Assembly: GCF_012933385.1 (NCBI RefSeq)
Contig: NZ_JABBPN010000001.1
Span: 124,001 to 188,000, forward strand
Length of the DNA: 64,000 bases
Source: Paenibacillus lemnae
Lineage (GTDB): Bacteria > Bacillota > Bacilli > Paenibacillales > Paenibacillaceae
Reading direction: 5' to 3'
Shown here piece by piece: positions 1-8,466 of this stretch (its first letter is position 1; each line of letters opens with the position of its first letter). The translations under genes and the position numbers were made by a program. The notes under the pieces were generated by a model. It made no database searches. It had not been told where the DNA came from and worked only from the letters and a program-made list of their open reading frames with translations.

Positions 1-1
1 C

Positions 2-619
2 AATGCAAGCGCGATCGATCGGGAAAGCGGTCTGTTCGTTATTAAACCGAGCGGCGTCAGCTATGAACAGATGAAGCCGAGCGATATGGTCGTGATGGAT
101 CTGGACGGGAATGTGGTCGAAGGAGAGATGAGGCCCTCCTCCGATACCGCGACGCACGCCGTGCTGTATAAGCATTTTGAGCAGATTGGCGGCATTGTGC
201 ATACGCACTCCAGTTGGGCCACAATCTGGGCGCAGGCGGGACTGGATGTGCCTGTTATGGGGACGACACATGCGGACACCTTCTATGGCGCCATACCGTG
301 CGCACGTTTCCTGACACAGGAAGAGATTGACCGTGGGTACGAAGCGGAGACGGGGAACGTGATTATCGAGACGTTCGAGAAGCGCGGATTAGACGTGATG
401 GCCATCCCGGCCGTTTTGCTGCAGGGACATGCGCCATTCACCTGGGGAAAAGACGTACAGTCCGCTGTCGTGAACAGCGTTGTGCTGGAGGAAGTGTGCA
501 GAATGAATTTGTACGCGCGGCAGCTGAACCATTTTGCCAAAGAACTGCCTCAAGGCATTCTGGATAAGCACTATCTGCGGAAGCACGGGAAAGATGCGTA
601 TTACGGACAGAAATCATAG
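2..619 (+). CDS. araD: L-ribulose-5-phosphate 4-epimerase, 5'-truncated by window edge
   Basis: Converts L-ribulose 5-phosphate to D-xylulose 5-phosphate, the last step of arabinose entry into the pentose phosphate pathway. The reading frame is open from base 2, so about 25 or more N-terminal residues lie outside the window. Visible are the class II aldolase/epimerase signatures: the phosphate-binding KPSGV stretch, the metal-binding HTHSSW motif (both His), GTTHADTFYG, and the LQGHAPFTWG segment with the third metal His. The following araA starts 38 nt downstream in the same direction, so this is the end of an ara operon. Identity is secure; only the start is missing. Confidence 0.95.
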   Translation, partial: NASAIDRESGLFVIKPSGVSYEQMKPSDMVVMDLDGNVVEGEMRPSSDTATHAVLYKHFEQIGGIVHTHSSWATIWAQAGLDVPVMGTTHADTFYGAIPCARFLTQEEIDRGYEAETGNVIIETFEKRGLDVMAIPAVLLQGHAPFTWGKDVQSAVVNSVVLEEVCRMNLYARQLNHFAKELPQGILDKHYLRKHGKDAYYGQKS

Positions 620-657
620 CGTTATCCAATCCTAAATGAAGAAAGAGGTTGATCCCA

Positions 658-2082
658 TTGACAGTAACAGCAGCAAAACAGTTTTGGTTTGTCGTCGGTT
701 CACAGCATTTGTACGGAGAAGAAGCGCTGGGTGAAGTAACGGCTCATGCTCAAAAAATGACAGATGCCCTGAACAACAGCGGTGTGCTCCCTTATAAAGT
801 CGTGCTGCAGGATCTGGCTGTCACTGCGGACAAGATCACGAACATCATGAAAGAAGCCAACTATCGCGACGAGGTAGCGGGGATCATCACATGGATGCAT
901 ACATTCTCACCTGCAAAAATGTGGATCCGCGGCACAAAGCTGCTTCAGAAGCCGCTGCTTCATCTGGCCACCCAGTACAATGAAAGCATCCCTTGGGCTA
1001 CCATTGACATGGACTTCATGAACCTGAACCAGGCGGCTCACGGTGACCGCGAGTACGGCTTCATCAATGCCCGCCTGAACAAGCAGAACAAAATTGTTGT
1101 CGGCTACTGGGAACGCCCGGAAGTGCAGCGCCAGATTGCAGATTGGATGGATGTGGCGGTTGCTTATAACGAAAGCTTTAATATCAAAGTTGCTCGTTTC
1201 GGCGACAATATGCGTAATGTTGGCGTTACCGAAGGCGACAAGGTTGAAGCTCAAATTCAGTTCGGCTGGACCGTGGACTATTATGGCATTGGTGATTTGG
1301 TGCAGTACGTAGATGCTGTCTCGGAAAAAGAAATCGATGATCTTATGGCTCAATATGCCGAGCTTTATGATTTTGATTACGGCACGTACAGCAAGGAAGA
1401 CTGGGAAGGCAGCGTCAGAGTCCAGGCAAGCTATGAGATTGCCATCAAACGTTTCCTGGATGACAAAGGGTACAATGCCTTTACGACGAACTTCGAGGAT
1501 TTGTATGGCATGAAGCAGCTGCCAGGCCTTGCCGTCCAGCGCCTGATGGCGCAGGGTTACGGATTTGCCGGCGAAGGCGACTGGAAGACAGCGGCGCTGG
1601 ACCGTCTGCTGAAAGTCATGAGCCGTAATCAGAATACCGGCTTTATGGAGGATTACACGTACGAGATGGCAGAAGGTCAGGAAGCGATCCTGCAGTCCCA
1701 TATGCTGGAGGTCGATCCGTCACTCGCAAGCAGCAAGCCGAGAATTGTGGTGTCACAGCTCGGCATCGGCGACCGTGAAGACCCGGCACGTCTTGTATTC
1801 GATGGCAAAGCCGGCGATGGCGTGGTGGTATCCATGGCAGACTTCGGCACTCATTATAAGCTGCTGATCAATGAAGTTACCGCATTCGAGCCGAATGTTC
1901 CCGCTCCCAAGCTTCCGGTCGCCCGCGTCCTGTGGCAAGTAAAACCGAACTTCCAGGATGGCGTGAAGGCCTGGATCGAGAATGGCGGCGGCCACCATAC
2001 CGTGGTGTCGCTCAATCTAACGACAGACCAGATCGTCACCTACGCCAAGCTCGTGAACCTGGATTACGTCGTCATTAAGTAA
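658..2082 (+). CDS. araA: L-arabinose isomerase
   Basis: Cytosolic, Mn-dependent isomerase that turns L-arabinose into L-ribulose. The 474-residue length is normal for the family. The N-terminus [12 protein letters not shown] and the C-terminal GGGHHTV segment with the metal-site His are diagnostic. I chose the TTG at 658 because an AAAGAGG ribosome binding site (642-648) lies 9 nt upstream; the in-frame TTG at 649 directly abuts that site and is unlikely. It follows araD with a 38-nt gap and is closed by a terminator, so araD-araA is the tail of an operon whose other members (kinase, regulator) are outside the window. Confidence 0.96.
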   Translation: MTVTAAKQFWFVVGSQHLYGEEALGEVTAHAQKMTDALNNSGVLPYKVVLQDLAVTADKITNIMKEANYRDEVAGIITWMHTFSPAKMWIRGTKLLQKPLLHLATQYNESIPWATIDMDFMNLNQAAHGDREYGFINARLNKQNKIVVGYWERPEVQRQIADWMDVAVAYNESFNIKVARFGDNMRNVGVTEGDKVEAQIQFGWTVDYYGIGDLVQYVDAVSEKEIDDLMAQYAELYDFDYGTYSKEDWEGSVRVQASYEIAIKRFLDDKGYNAFTTNFEDLYGMKQLPGLAVQRLMAQGYGFAGEGDWKTAALDRLLKVMSRNQNTGFMEDYTYEMAEGQEAILQSHMLEVDPSLASSKPRIVVSQLGIGDREDPARLVFDGKAGDGVVVSMADFGTHYKLLINEVTAFEPNVPAPKLPVARVLWQVKPNFQDGVKAWIENGGGHHTVVSLNLTTDQIVTYAKLVNLDYVVIK

Positions 2083-2095
2083 TCCGCTAATACAC

Positions 2096-2148
2096 AACCG
2101 CTTCTTTCGTGAAGGGCTGAGCCCTTTGACGAGAGAAGCGGTTTTTTC
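2096..2148 (+). terminator. Rho-independent terminator after araA
   Basis: The arm AACCGCTTCTTTCGT (2096-2110) pairs with ACGAGAGAAGCGGTT (2129-2143), and a second hairpin AAGGGCTGAGCCCTT sits in the loop. A T run follows. It ends the araD-araA transcript. Confidence 0.9.
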
Positions 2149-2257
2149 GTATTCGGGAGTGCTTTGATTTACGTTCAGCCGAGAGATAAGCTACTATATA
2201 AATATCTGAATAGATATTTATATGCTCTTAAACTCATGGGAAGGAATGACAAAAATA

Positions 2258-3373
2258 ATGCTTTATTTATTCCTCTTTATAGCTCTGGTCATTCTTGCCG
2301 CTGTATTGTTTATAGCCATACACCCAACGTTTGGCGGCAGTCCAGCTAAAGAACAAAAACAGGTGTACAGCGGGTTGGATAATTTCTCTAACGGGAGATT
2401 TGTGAATCAGGTTCCAACCAAGATGAACATGAGTTCCAGGGACGCCCTCTATATGATCAAGGAATCCATTTCAGGAGGAAAAGATCGCAGACCCAGCAGT
2501 CCGATCCAGGTTCCGGACATCGATTGGAACAAAATAAACAGCGAAGAAGATAGCTTAACCTGGTTCGGGCATTCTGCTTTTCTGCTCAGTATAGATAACA
2601 AAAAGCTGTTCGTAGATCCCATGTTAGGACCCGTTGCTTCACCGGTTTCCTTTGCAGGCAGTAAGCGGTACAGTCAGAGTATGCTCCATTTTATTGATGA
2701 CACGCCATTTATAGATGACACGCCATTTATAGATGCGGTGTTGATTACACATGACCATTACGACCATTTAGATTATCCATCCATTAAGAGATTGAAAAGC
2801 AAGGTAGAACATTTTTTCGTTCCTCATGGCGTAGGTGCTCACCTCAACAGGTGGGGAGTGGCAAAGGACAAAATAACAGAGCTCAATTGGTGGGATGAAG
2901 TGACGTTTCAAGGATTAACGATGGCTCTAACGCCTTCGAAACATTTTTCGGGCCGGGGGATTTTGAATAAAGATACAACCTTGTGGGGCGGTTGGGTTAT
3001 TCTTGGAGCACGTACTCGCTTCTATACCAGCGGAGATGGCGGATACGGCTCACATTTTAAGGAGATCGGGCAGAAGTATGGTCCCTTTAACCTGACCCTA
3101 ATTGAAGGCGGCCAATATGACGAACGATGGTCCTGGGTACATATGACACCCGAAGAAGCGGTTCAGGCTCATCTAGATGTTCAGGGTGAGCGTATGATGT
3201 TAGTTCATTGGGGAGCGTTCACCCTTGCATATCACAGCTGGACAGACCCGATAGAACGAGCCTTGCAAAAGGCAGACGAAGCAAACGTTACATTAATTAC
3301 GCCTAAAATTGGTGAAACATTCCCGTTAGATGGAGCGTTTACCGTTCCTTTTTCATCATGGTGGAAAGCTTAA
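2258..3373 (+). CDS. Membrane-anchored MBL-fold metal-dependent hydrolase
   Basis: Metallo-beta-lactamase-fold hydrolase of the UlaG/NAPE-PLD-like group, about 371 residues. The first ~20 residues form a hydrophobic segment, suggesting an N-terminal membrane anchor with an outside catalytic domain. The metal motif HDHYDHLD is at about residue 165, with later ligand candidates in SGDGGYG and LVHWGAF. Start is uncertain: ATG 2258 has AAGGA 12 nt upstream, while ATG 2222 and ATG 2246 are also in frame. Just before the HxHxDH motif the protein repeats FIDDTP twice because of an 18-bp tandem duplication. Substrate unknown; a single-gene unit between araA and an ATPase gene. Confidence 0.85.
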   Translation: MLYLFLFIALVILAAVLFIAIHPTFGGSPAKEQKQVYSGLDNFSNGRFVNQVPTKMNMSSRDALYMIKESISGGKDRRPSSPIQVPDIDWNKINSEEDSLTWFGHSAFLLSIDNKKLFVDPMLGPVASPVSFAGSKRYSQSMLHFIDDTPFIDDTPFIDAVLITHDHYDHLDYPSIKRLKSKVEHFFVPHGVGAHLNRWGVAKDKITELNWWDEVTFQGLTMALTPSKHFSGRGILNKDTTLWGGWVILGARTRFYTSGDGGYGSHFKEIGQKYGPFNLTLIEGGQYDERWSWVHMTPEEAVQAHLDVQGERMMLVHWGAFTLAYHSWTDPIERALQKADEANVTLITPKIGETFPLDGAFTVPFSSWWKA

Positions 3374-3420
3374 GCTGGATACTTTATTCTCAATAAAATA
3401 TCTTAGTATTAATAAATATA

Positions 3421-3467
3421 CCTAAAAGTATAAAGTATACTTTACATTTTTAGGTCGATATTATAAT
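3421..3467 (+). promoter_or_regulatory. Promoter overlapped by a 15-bp inverted repeat
   Basis: The arm CCTAAAAGTATAAAG (3421-3435) and CTTTACATTTTTAGG (3440-3454) form a near-perfect 15-bp palindrome with one mismatch and one G-T pair around TATA. The right arm contains a possible -35 TTTACA (3441-3446), and TATAAT (3462-3467) follows 15 nt later. The overlap of a palindrome with the -35 element suggests an operator for the downstream ATPase gene. This is inferred from sequence only. Confidence 0.5.
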
Positions 3468-3492
3468 AATAAGTGTGAGAGGGGGTTGGAGC

Positions 3493-4938
3493 ATGAAGAA
3501 TTTGATTACGGATGAGAATATCCTGCAAGTATTAAGAGGGTATAACAGGTGGTGGGAAATAGGTGAAGTTCCTGAGGATTTCGCCAAACCTGTAAAACGA
3601 TTCGCATACTATGATGCCAAACAAAGTTTCGAGCACACAACGATTCGGAGGCATGTCATATTAACAGGACCACGTCGAGTGGGAAAATCAACCATCCTGT
3701 ATCAGACCATACAAGAGGTACTGGAATTGGGGGTACAATCAAAGAATATTCTTTATGTTTCTTTTGATCATCCCATTCTTAAAGTTTCTGATATAGACCG
3801 AATCCTGAAAATTTTTATCAACAATATAGCCATCGACGAAGGTGTTCACTTGTTTTTGGACGAGATTCAATATGCCCAGGATTGGAATGGGTGGTTAAAG
3901 ACGATATATGATAACAACCCTTCGTACCGAGTTATGGCAACAGGATCAGCAAGCCCGGTTCTGAGTGAGAAAATGCCGGAAAGCGGGGTTGGACGCTGGG
4001 TCCAAATTCGGATCCCGACTTTATCTTTCTATGAATATCTTGAGCTCCGAGGGATTGAGAACCCGAAAATAGATGAAAACATCAGACCGACAGCGTTAAG
4101 CGAGTTAAGTCACAAGGAACTAGTCGGGCTTATGGGGAGCCTCCAACCGTTGGAGCGTCACTTTCATAGGTATTTATTGATTGGCGGGTTTCCAGAAATC
4201 GCACAAAGTGACGATCTGTCCTATGCGCAAAGAATAATTCGAGAGGACATTGTCGATAAGGCATTAAAAAGAGACATGGTGTCTCTTTTTAATGTACGGC
4301 ATATCGATGAGCTGGAACGGATTTTTTTATATTTATGTATGACCACAGGAAACATTGTGGAAGTATCAACTATATCCAATAACATGGACATCACTCGGCC
4401 AACGGTTCTGAAATACCTTCATTTCCTGGAGCTGGCTAATCTTATTTACACCGGCTATCCCGTTGATATGGCTGGGAAAAAGTTGAAAGCAAAACCGAAG
4501 GTTTATTTGGCGGATGCGGCTATCCGTAATGCTGTTCTTTTACAAGGTGAGGAAGTGCTTCAGGATCCAGAACAGATGGGCATGATCGTGGAATCCGCTG
4601 TGTATAAGCATATCAGCACATTCTGTTATAACTTCAACCCCAAGATTGGATATTACAGAGATTCTAGTTCGCAAAAGGAAATCGATATTGTAGTGATGAT
4701 GCCCAACTCTAAAATTCTGATTGAAATCAAATATCGGGAGAATCCAAAGATAAAAGAGAGCGAGGCTATTGTAGATTGGTCTAAGAAAGATAAACTGGCA
4801 TCGGCCTCTTTATTGGTAACCAAAAATGCGGGAGATTATGGTTTACTGGATCATGCCCCTATTATGAGAATACCTGCGTTTGCTTTCTTATACTTGCTTG
4901 GCCACGCGGAGAAAACTCGGTTTAGAAAACCACAATGA
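3493..4938 (+). CDS. AAA-type ATPase with C-terminal DUF4143-like domain
   Basis: A 481-residue cytosolic ATPase of the widespread archaeal-type ATP-binding family. Walker A GPRRVGKS begins near residue 59 and Walker B LFLDEIQ near residue 119, followed by a sensor-like ATGSAS. The middle contains a winged-helix-like stretch (IVEVSTISNNMDITRPTV). The C-terminal part resembles the DUF4143/PD-(D/E)XK-like tail, with an ...EIDIVV...LIEIKYRE pattern as in restriction-fold nucleases. Start ATG 3493 is supported by AGAGGGGG seven bases upstream; a GTG at 3475 is in frame but lacks a site. Function is unproven; members are often scattered accessory genes. Confidence 0.88.
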   Translation: MKNLITDENILQVLRGYNRWWEIGEVPEDFAKPVKRFAYYDAKQSFEHTTIRRHVILTGPRRVGKSTILYQTIQEVLELGVQSKNILYVSFDHPILKVSDIDRILKIFINNIAIDEGVHLFLDEIQYAQDWNGWLKTIYDNNPSYRVMATGSASPVLSEKMPESGVGRWVQIRIPTLSFYEYLELRGIENPKIDENIRPTALSELSHKELVGLMGSLQPLERHFHRYLLIGGFPEIAQSDDLSYAQRIIREDIVDKALKRDMVSLFNVRHIDELERIFLYLCMTTGNIVEVSTISNNMDITRPTVLKYLHFLELANLIYTGYPVDMAGKKLKAKPKVYLADAAIRNAVLLQGEEVLQDPEQMGMIVESAVYKHISTFCYNFNPKIGYYRDSSSQKEIDIVVMMPNSKILIEIKYRENPKIKESEAIVDWSKKDKLASASLLVTKNAGDYGLLDHAPIMRIPAFAFLYLLGHAEKTRFRKPQ

Positions 4939-4980
4939 TAGCGATGAAGTCAAATAGGATTGCGTAAGGGGAGAAATGGT

Positions 4981-5937
4981 ATGAGCGAGAAAGCATTGGA
5001 TCTGCAGCTACTGGAGGGGCTAAGGCCGGAGTTAACCTCTTTTTGTTACAGAATGCTGGGATCGATGGATGACGCTGACGATGCTGTTCAGGATACCTGC
5101 ATCCGGGTCTGGCAAAGCTGGGACTCATTCAGACAGGAATCGTCTTTTAAAACGTGGATTTACCGTATCGCTTCAAACGTATGCCTGGATAAGCTAAGGA
5201 AAGCTAAACGACGTACTCTTCCTGTAGACCTGACTGAACCGGCGGTCTCCATGGTTGTGCCTCATGAAACGCAGCCGGATTCTTCCTGGGTATGGGTCGC
5301 TCCTGATTTTGGGGAAAACCCTGAGGACATACTCGTCCGGAAAGACACCCTTCAGCTATGCTTCATCGCACTCTTACAAACCCTGCCTCCCCGCCAGCGG
5401 GCGGTCCTTATTCTGAAGGATGTATTTGAATGGTCTTCTAAACAAATCGCGGAGACGTTAGGGATATCCGCAGCAGCCGTTAACAGCGCACTGCAAAGAG
5501 CCAGAGAGTCGATGAATAAAACCAAGCTCCGATCGGATGAACTCAGCAAGATGGATGCCGAACCGGATCACGAGCTGCTGTCACGGTATGTGGAAGCCTT
5601 CGAACAATTTGATATCGATGCGCTTGTAGCGTTATTTCATGAAGAAGGCTGTATGTCCATGCCGCCTTTCGCCATGTGGATCCGCGGCAGGGACGATTTG
5701 TTTCAGTTTTTCTCCCTTACCCGAAGTCATTGTGAGGGTTCAAGGTTTGTTCCAGTAACAGTGAACGGCGGCTATCCTGCCCTTGCGCAGTACATGCCTA
5801 GCGAGGATGAATCCATTCTGATCCCATGGGGTATTCACGTTTTGGAAATCAAGGATAAGAAAATACTCCACGTTCAGAATTTTATTAAAACGAAATTATT
5901 TTCTCGATTTGGGCTGCCGGATCAAATATACCGATGA
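4981..5937 (+). CDS. ECF sigma-70 factor with SnoaL-like C-terminal domain
   Basis: A 318-residue RNA polymerase sigma factor. Region 2 (residues ~15-80: FCYRMLGSMDDADDAVQDTC, then FKTWIYRIASNVCLD) and region 4 (LPPRQRAVLILKDVFEWSSKQIAETLG, ~125-175) are clear. A ~120-residue SnoaL/NTF2-like tail follows, as in ECF families without a classical anti-sigma factor. The start ATG 4981 has AAGGGGAG at 4966-4973. The SRPBCC gene 74 bp downstream may be co-transcribed or regulated by it. The long sigma-tail layout fits the TIGR02960-type group; I cannot distinguish subgroups by eye. Confidence 0.9.
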   Translation: MSEKALDLQLLEGLRPELTSFCYRMLGSMDDADDAVQDTCIRVWQSWDSFRQESSFKTWIYRIASNVCLDKLRKAKRRTLPVDLTEPAVSMVVPHETQPDSSWVWVAPDFGENPEDILVRKDTLQLCFIALLQTLPPRQRAVLILKDVFEWSSKQIAETLGISAAAVNSALQRARESMNKTKLRSDELSKMDAEPDHELLSRYVEAFEQFDIDALVALFHEEGCMSMPPFAMWIRGRDDLFQFFSLTRSHCEGSRFVPVTVNGGYPALAQYMPSEDESILIPWGIHVLEIKDKKILHVQNFIKTKLFSRFGLPDQIYR

Positions 5938-6011
5938 ATTTTGAACCCGGATGACGTCTATATCATTGAGAAACATAAAAACAATTAAATTGAACGGGGA
6001 GTGTTACAAAA

Positions 6012-6437
6012 ATGGAATCAAATAAACAGGCGCAAGTAACCGTTGAGGCAGTCATTCTGGCACCGATTGAAAAAGTATGGACGTACTGGACTGAACCGGA
6101 ACACATCATGAAATGGAATCAGGCTTCTGAGGATTGGCATGCACCCCGGGCGGAGAATGATTTGCGGATTGGCGGCAAGTTTGTGACCAGAATGGAAGCC
6201 AAAGACGGCAGCCAGGGGTTTGATTTTGGGGGAGTGTATGACAACGTAAAACCGCATGAGGCGATAGCCTATACCATGGAAGATGGGAGAAGGGTCGAGA
6301 TCACCTTTACCAAGCAAGGCGATCACACACAGGTGAGCGAAACTTTTGATGCTGACAGCACTCATCCCGTTGAGTTTCAGCAGGCCGGCTGGCAGGCGAT
6401 TCTGAACCATTTTAAAAGCTACACAGAAGCTAGATAA
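6012..6437 (+). CDS. SRPBCC/AHSA1-family protein
   Basis: A 141-residue START/Bet v1-like (SRPBCC) protein. The N-terminal EAVILAPIEKVWTYWTEPEHIMKWN and C-terminal FQQAGWQAILNHFKSYTE stretches match the Aha1-type ligand-binding family found widely in Bacilli. No signal peptide, so cytosolic. It lies 74 bp after an ECF sigma gene in the same direction, a common pairing, and has a GGGGAG site at about 5996-6002. The ligand is unknown. Confidence 0.87.
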   Translation: MESNKQAQVTVEAVILAPIEKVWTYWTEPEHIMKWNQASEDWHAPRAENDLRIGGKFVTRMEAKDGSQGFDFGGVYDNVKPHEAIAYTMEDGRRVEITFTKQGDHTQVSETFDADSTHPVEFQQAGWQAILNHFKSYTEAR

Positions 6438-6514
6438 TCAGCTCCTTTCGAATAAAATTCGTTGCTGTGTGCATAATACAATACCTTATGTATTCCACGT
6501 ATATAAGGGAGCAG

Positions 6515-6706
6515 ATGTGTGTGAAGAGGAAAGAGCTGCTGGCGATGCTGTTATGCGGGGCAATTATTGTGGGCATGGCATGCAACGATGGCGATGAACA
6601 AAGAAGCGGATAGATGATATCGCAACGTTTCTAAGCGAGGCTAATCCGAACTTTAGCAGATATCCTGACAGAGGGCATAGTTAAACAGTTTCCGGAGAAG
6701 TTTTAA
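6515..6706 (+). pseudogene. Decayed copy of the secreted helical protein gene at 16848-17513
   Basis: From about 6455 the DNA parallels the region upstream of 16848 (ATAAAATTCG..., a CTTATGTATT-type block, then GGGAGCAGATG). The frame begins with a Lys-rich signal peptide like the intact gene's (KELLAMLLCGAIIVGM) but reaches a stop at 6611-6613. Downstream are two more matching pieces: GATATCGCAA...CTAATCCGAAC (central part of the intact gene) and GATATCCTGACAGAGGGCATAGTTAAACAG-type sequence (its last codons, ending TTTTAA). At least two internal deletions and frame changes separate them. It is therefore a gene remnant about 190 bp long from a ~660-bp parent. Confidence 0.85.
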
Positions 6707-6754
6707 GAGGTTGCAGCCGAGTTCAAGCATTCGGGAGAATTTCTGTATCGAATA

Positions 6755-6785
6755 AAAAGGCACACGGGTGGGGTGCCTTTTTTTT
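6755..6785. terminator. Hairpin terminator between the remnant and the minus-strand regulator
   Basis: AAAAAGGCAC and GTGCCTTTTT arms surround ACGGGTGGG, with A and T runs outside both arms, so it can work in either direction. It closes the minus-strand AraC-type gene and resembles the terminator at 17554-17584 beside the intact paralogue of the decayed gene. Confidence 0.8.
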
Positions 6786-6838
6786 CTGCGCTGTACTTTT
6801 TTCCATTAAAAACGGATGAGTCCACTTGCGCTTCTAGT

Positions 6839-7711
6839 TCAGGCCTCTTCCATTTTAACAACAGGAATCCATACTTGCATTTCATACATATTACCGCCAT
6901 GATCATACGTCATTTCCATCTCAGGACCATTGGCGAATTCGTAATTGGAACTTGGAAACCATTCACTCCAGATCCGTTTCCACAATCCGTGAATATCATT
7001 CTGTCCGTCAGGATTGACTCCGGTTGAGAAGATCGCGTAGGTTTGAGGAGGAATAGACAGGGTTTCAAATTCCTTAGGCACTCCAGTTTCGGGCAGGAAA
7101 TAACCCATCATATAGGAAAGCTTCTCGCCATCATTGTTGTACAACACCGCATGAATCTGGCCATTCTCCCCTAGCCCCGCTGCTGTACGAATACGATCGA
7201 CGGTGCCATCAGCAATCCGCTGCCTCCAAAATTCAGGTATTTCTACAAATGGCTTCTCGCCATCTGCATGGATCAGAGTAGAAACACCGAACATCTCAAA
7301 TCCTGCTTTATCCTCAATCTTGTAATTCATCTCTTCATCACCCCGTATCGAAATATGAAAGGTTAGCCGGGGATAGGCTTTTAGTGAAACGCCCTTATCG
7401 CGCGCTGATATAGGCATTACACCCTGCATTTTTTTGAACGCTCTGGAAAAAGCTTCTGGTGATTCGTAACCATACTTTGCAGCGATATCAATAATCTTCG
7501 TACTGCTTTGTTGAAGTTCGAATGCAGCAAGAGTCAAACGCCGGCGCCGGATATATTCCGAAAGCGGAACATTTGTGATGAATGAAAACATACGCTGAAA
7601 ATGATACGTGGAACAGCAGGCCAATAGAGCTGCCTGATCATAATCCACCGCTTCAGTCAGATGAGTTTCGATATAATCCATAGCGTGGTTCATGCGATCC
7701 AGCCAATCCAT
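6839..7711 (-). CDS. AraC-family regulator with GyrI-like effector domain
   Basis: A 290-residue transcription factor. Residues ~1-105 form the double helix-turn-helix AraC domain (CCSTYHFQRMFSF and IAAKYGYESPEAFSRAFKKMQGV). Residues ~125-288 form a GyrI/Rob-type ligand-binding domain (EEMNYKIEDKAGFEMFGVSTL ... EMQVWIPV). This HTH-first arrangement is that of Rob/SoxS-like drug-sensing activators that bind small hydrophobic or cationic molecules. The start has a CAAGGAGG-like site, read as AAAGGAGGC on the minus strand at about 7718-7726. No obvious target lies next to it. Confidence 0.9.
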   Translation of the reverse strand: MDWLDRMNHAMDYIETHLTEAVDYDQAALLACCSTYHFQRMFSFITNVPLSEYIRRRRLTLAAFELQQSSTKIIDIAAKYGYESPEAFSRAFKKMQGVMPISARDKGVSLKAYPRLTFHISIRGDEEMNYKIEDKAGFEMFGVSTLIHADGEKPFVEIPEFWRQRIADGTVDRIRTAAGLGENGQIHAVLYNNDGEKLSYMMGYFLPETGVPKEFETLSIPPQTYAIFSTGVNPDGQNDIHGLWKRIWSEWFPSSNYEFANGPEMEMTYDHGGNMYEMQVWIPVVKMEEA

Positions 7712-7980
7712 ATTCCAAGCCTCCTTTCAAGGTTTACTATACGAGGTACTGAAAGAGGTTGCCTTGCTATCTCTGCACCAAAATATCATGTTCTACATAG
7801 GGTTTGTAAAAACCTCTTAATATAGGTCTGTTCTGGTAGAATGCTTTATGGTTTAAGGGGGGGCTATATGTAAAGCTTCTTTAATCTATATACGGCCTAT
7901 ATGCCGCCTCACTATCGATGATATTCTTAACCTGTATCAGATGCGCACCTGATCATCATTTATGGAAGTGGGGATGGAAA
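7712..7980. other. Divergent intergenic region, no gene seen
   Basis: About 270 bp between divergent genes. It must carry promoters for both, but I see no convincing pair of promoter boxes, no hairpin with a T run and no recognisable operator. Confidence 0.5.
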
Positions 7981-8466
7981 ATGGGTAAGGATACGGTCAT
8001 TCGATCATTGCTGTCGGAACAGGTGAGTATAACGCCGAATGGATTTGTCGCAGATCTGCTGACTCCTGAACAGTTTACGGCGCACCATGAATTGTTTTTT
8101 GATAAACTGTTGGAGATACATGCTTCTGATCTAGCAGGCTTGGAGGGCTACGGGGAGTTTGATGAAGAGTGCAAAACAGGATATAAATCCTGCGAGGATT
8201 TCTTGATCCATACCTTTGCGGATGATCAGGAGGGCTACTGGTATCATTGGAGAGAGATGTTTGATACCACGATTCTCGAACGGGAGTTTTTCGAGAAATA
8301 TTTTAATGAAATGACAGCCAGAATTCCTTATTGTGAAGGGCATCGTTATCTGGTTAACAATAATACATTTTTTGAGATCATGATCACGGACGGGAGGTCT
8401 ACACTCGGATTTCCGGATTGGAGCAGATCGGGGATCTGTGATTTCTTACTCGATTGGAACTGTTGA
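7981..8466 (+). CDS. Aminoglycoside/hygromycin phosphotransferase-like remnant, probably inactive
   Basis: A 161-residue product resembling only the C-terminal half of hygromycin-B-type phosphotransferases: LLEIHASDLAGLEGYGEFDE..., a W..MF.TT.LER..FE... helix region, then RYLVNNNTFFEIMITDGR...GFPDWS..GICDFLLDW. In active enzymes the segment corresponding to LVNNNTFFEIM reads LVHGDxxxxNV. Here the catalytic Asp and the conserved Asn are replaced and the N-terminal kinase lobe is missing. ATG 7981 has a weak GTGGGGATGG site; an upstream in-frame ATG (7918) adds unrelated residues. The stop overlaps the next reading frame by 13 nt. I regard it as a decaying gene. Confidence 0.6.
   Translation: MGKDTVIRSLLSEQVSITPNGFVADLLTPEQFTAHHELFFDKLLEIHASDLAGLEGYGEFDEECKTGYKSCEDFLIHTFADDQEGYWYHWREMFDTTILEREFFEKYFNEMTARIPYCEGHRYLVNNNTFFEIMITDGRSTLGFPDWSRSGICDFLLDWNC

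Noticed and set aside
907..1701. 264-codon minus-strand frame inside araA
   Set aside because: araA is unmistakable on the plus strand; the antisense frame lacks motifs and a ribosome binding site.
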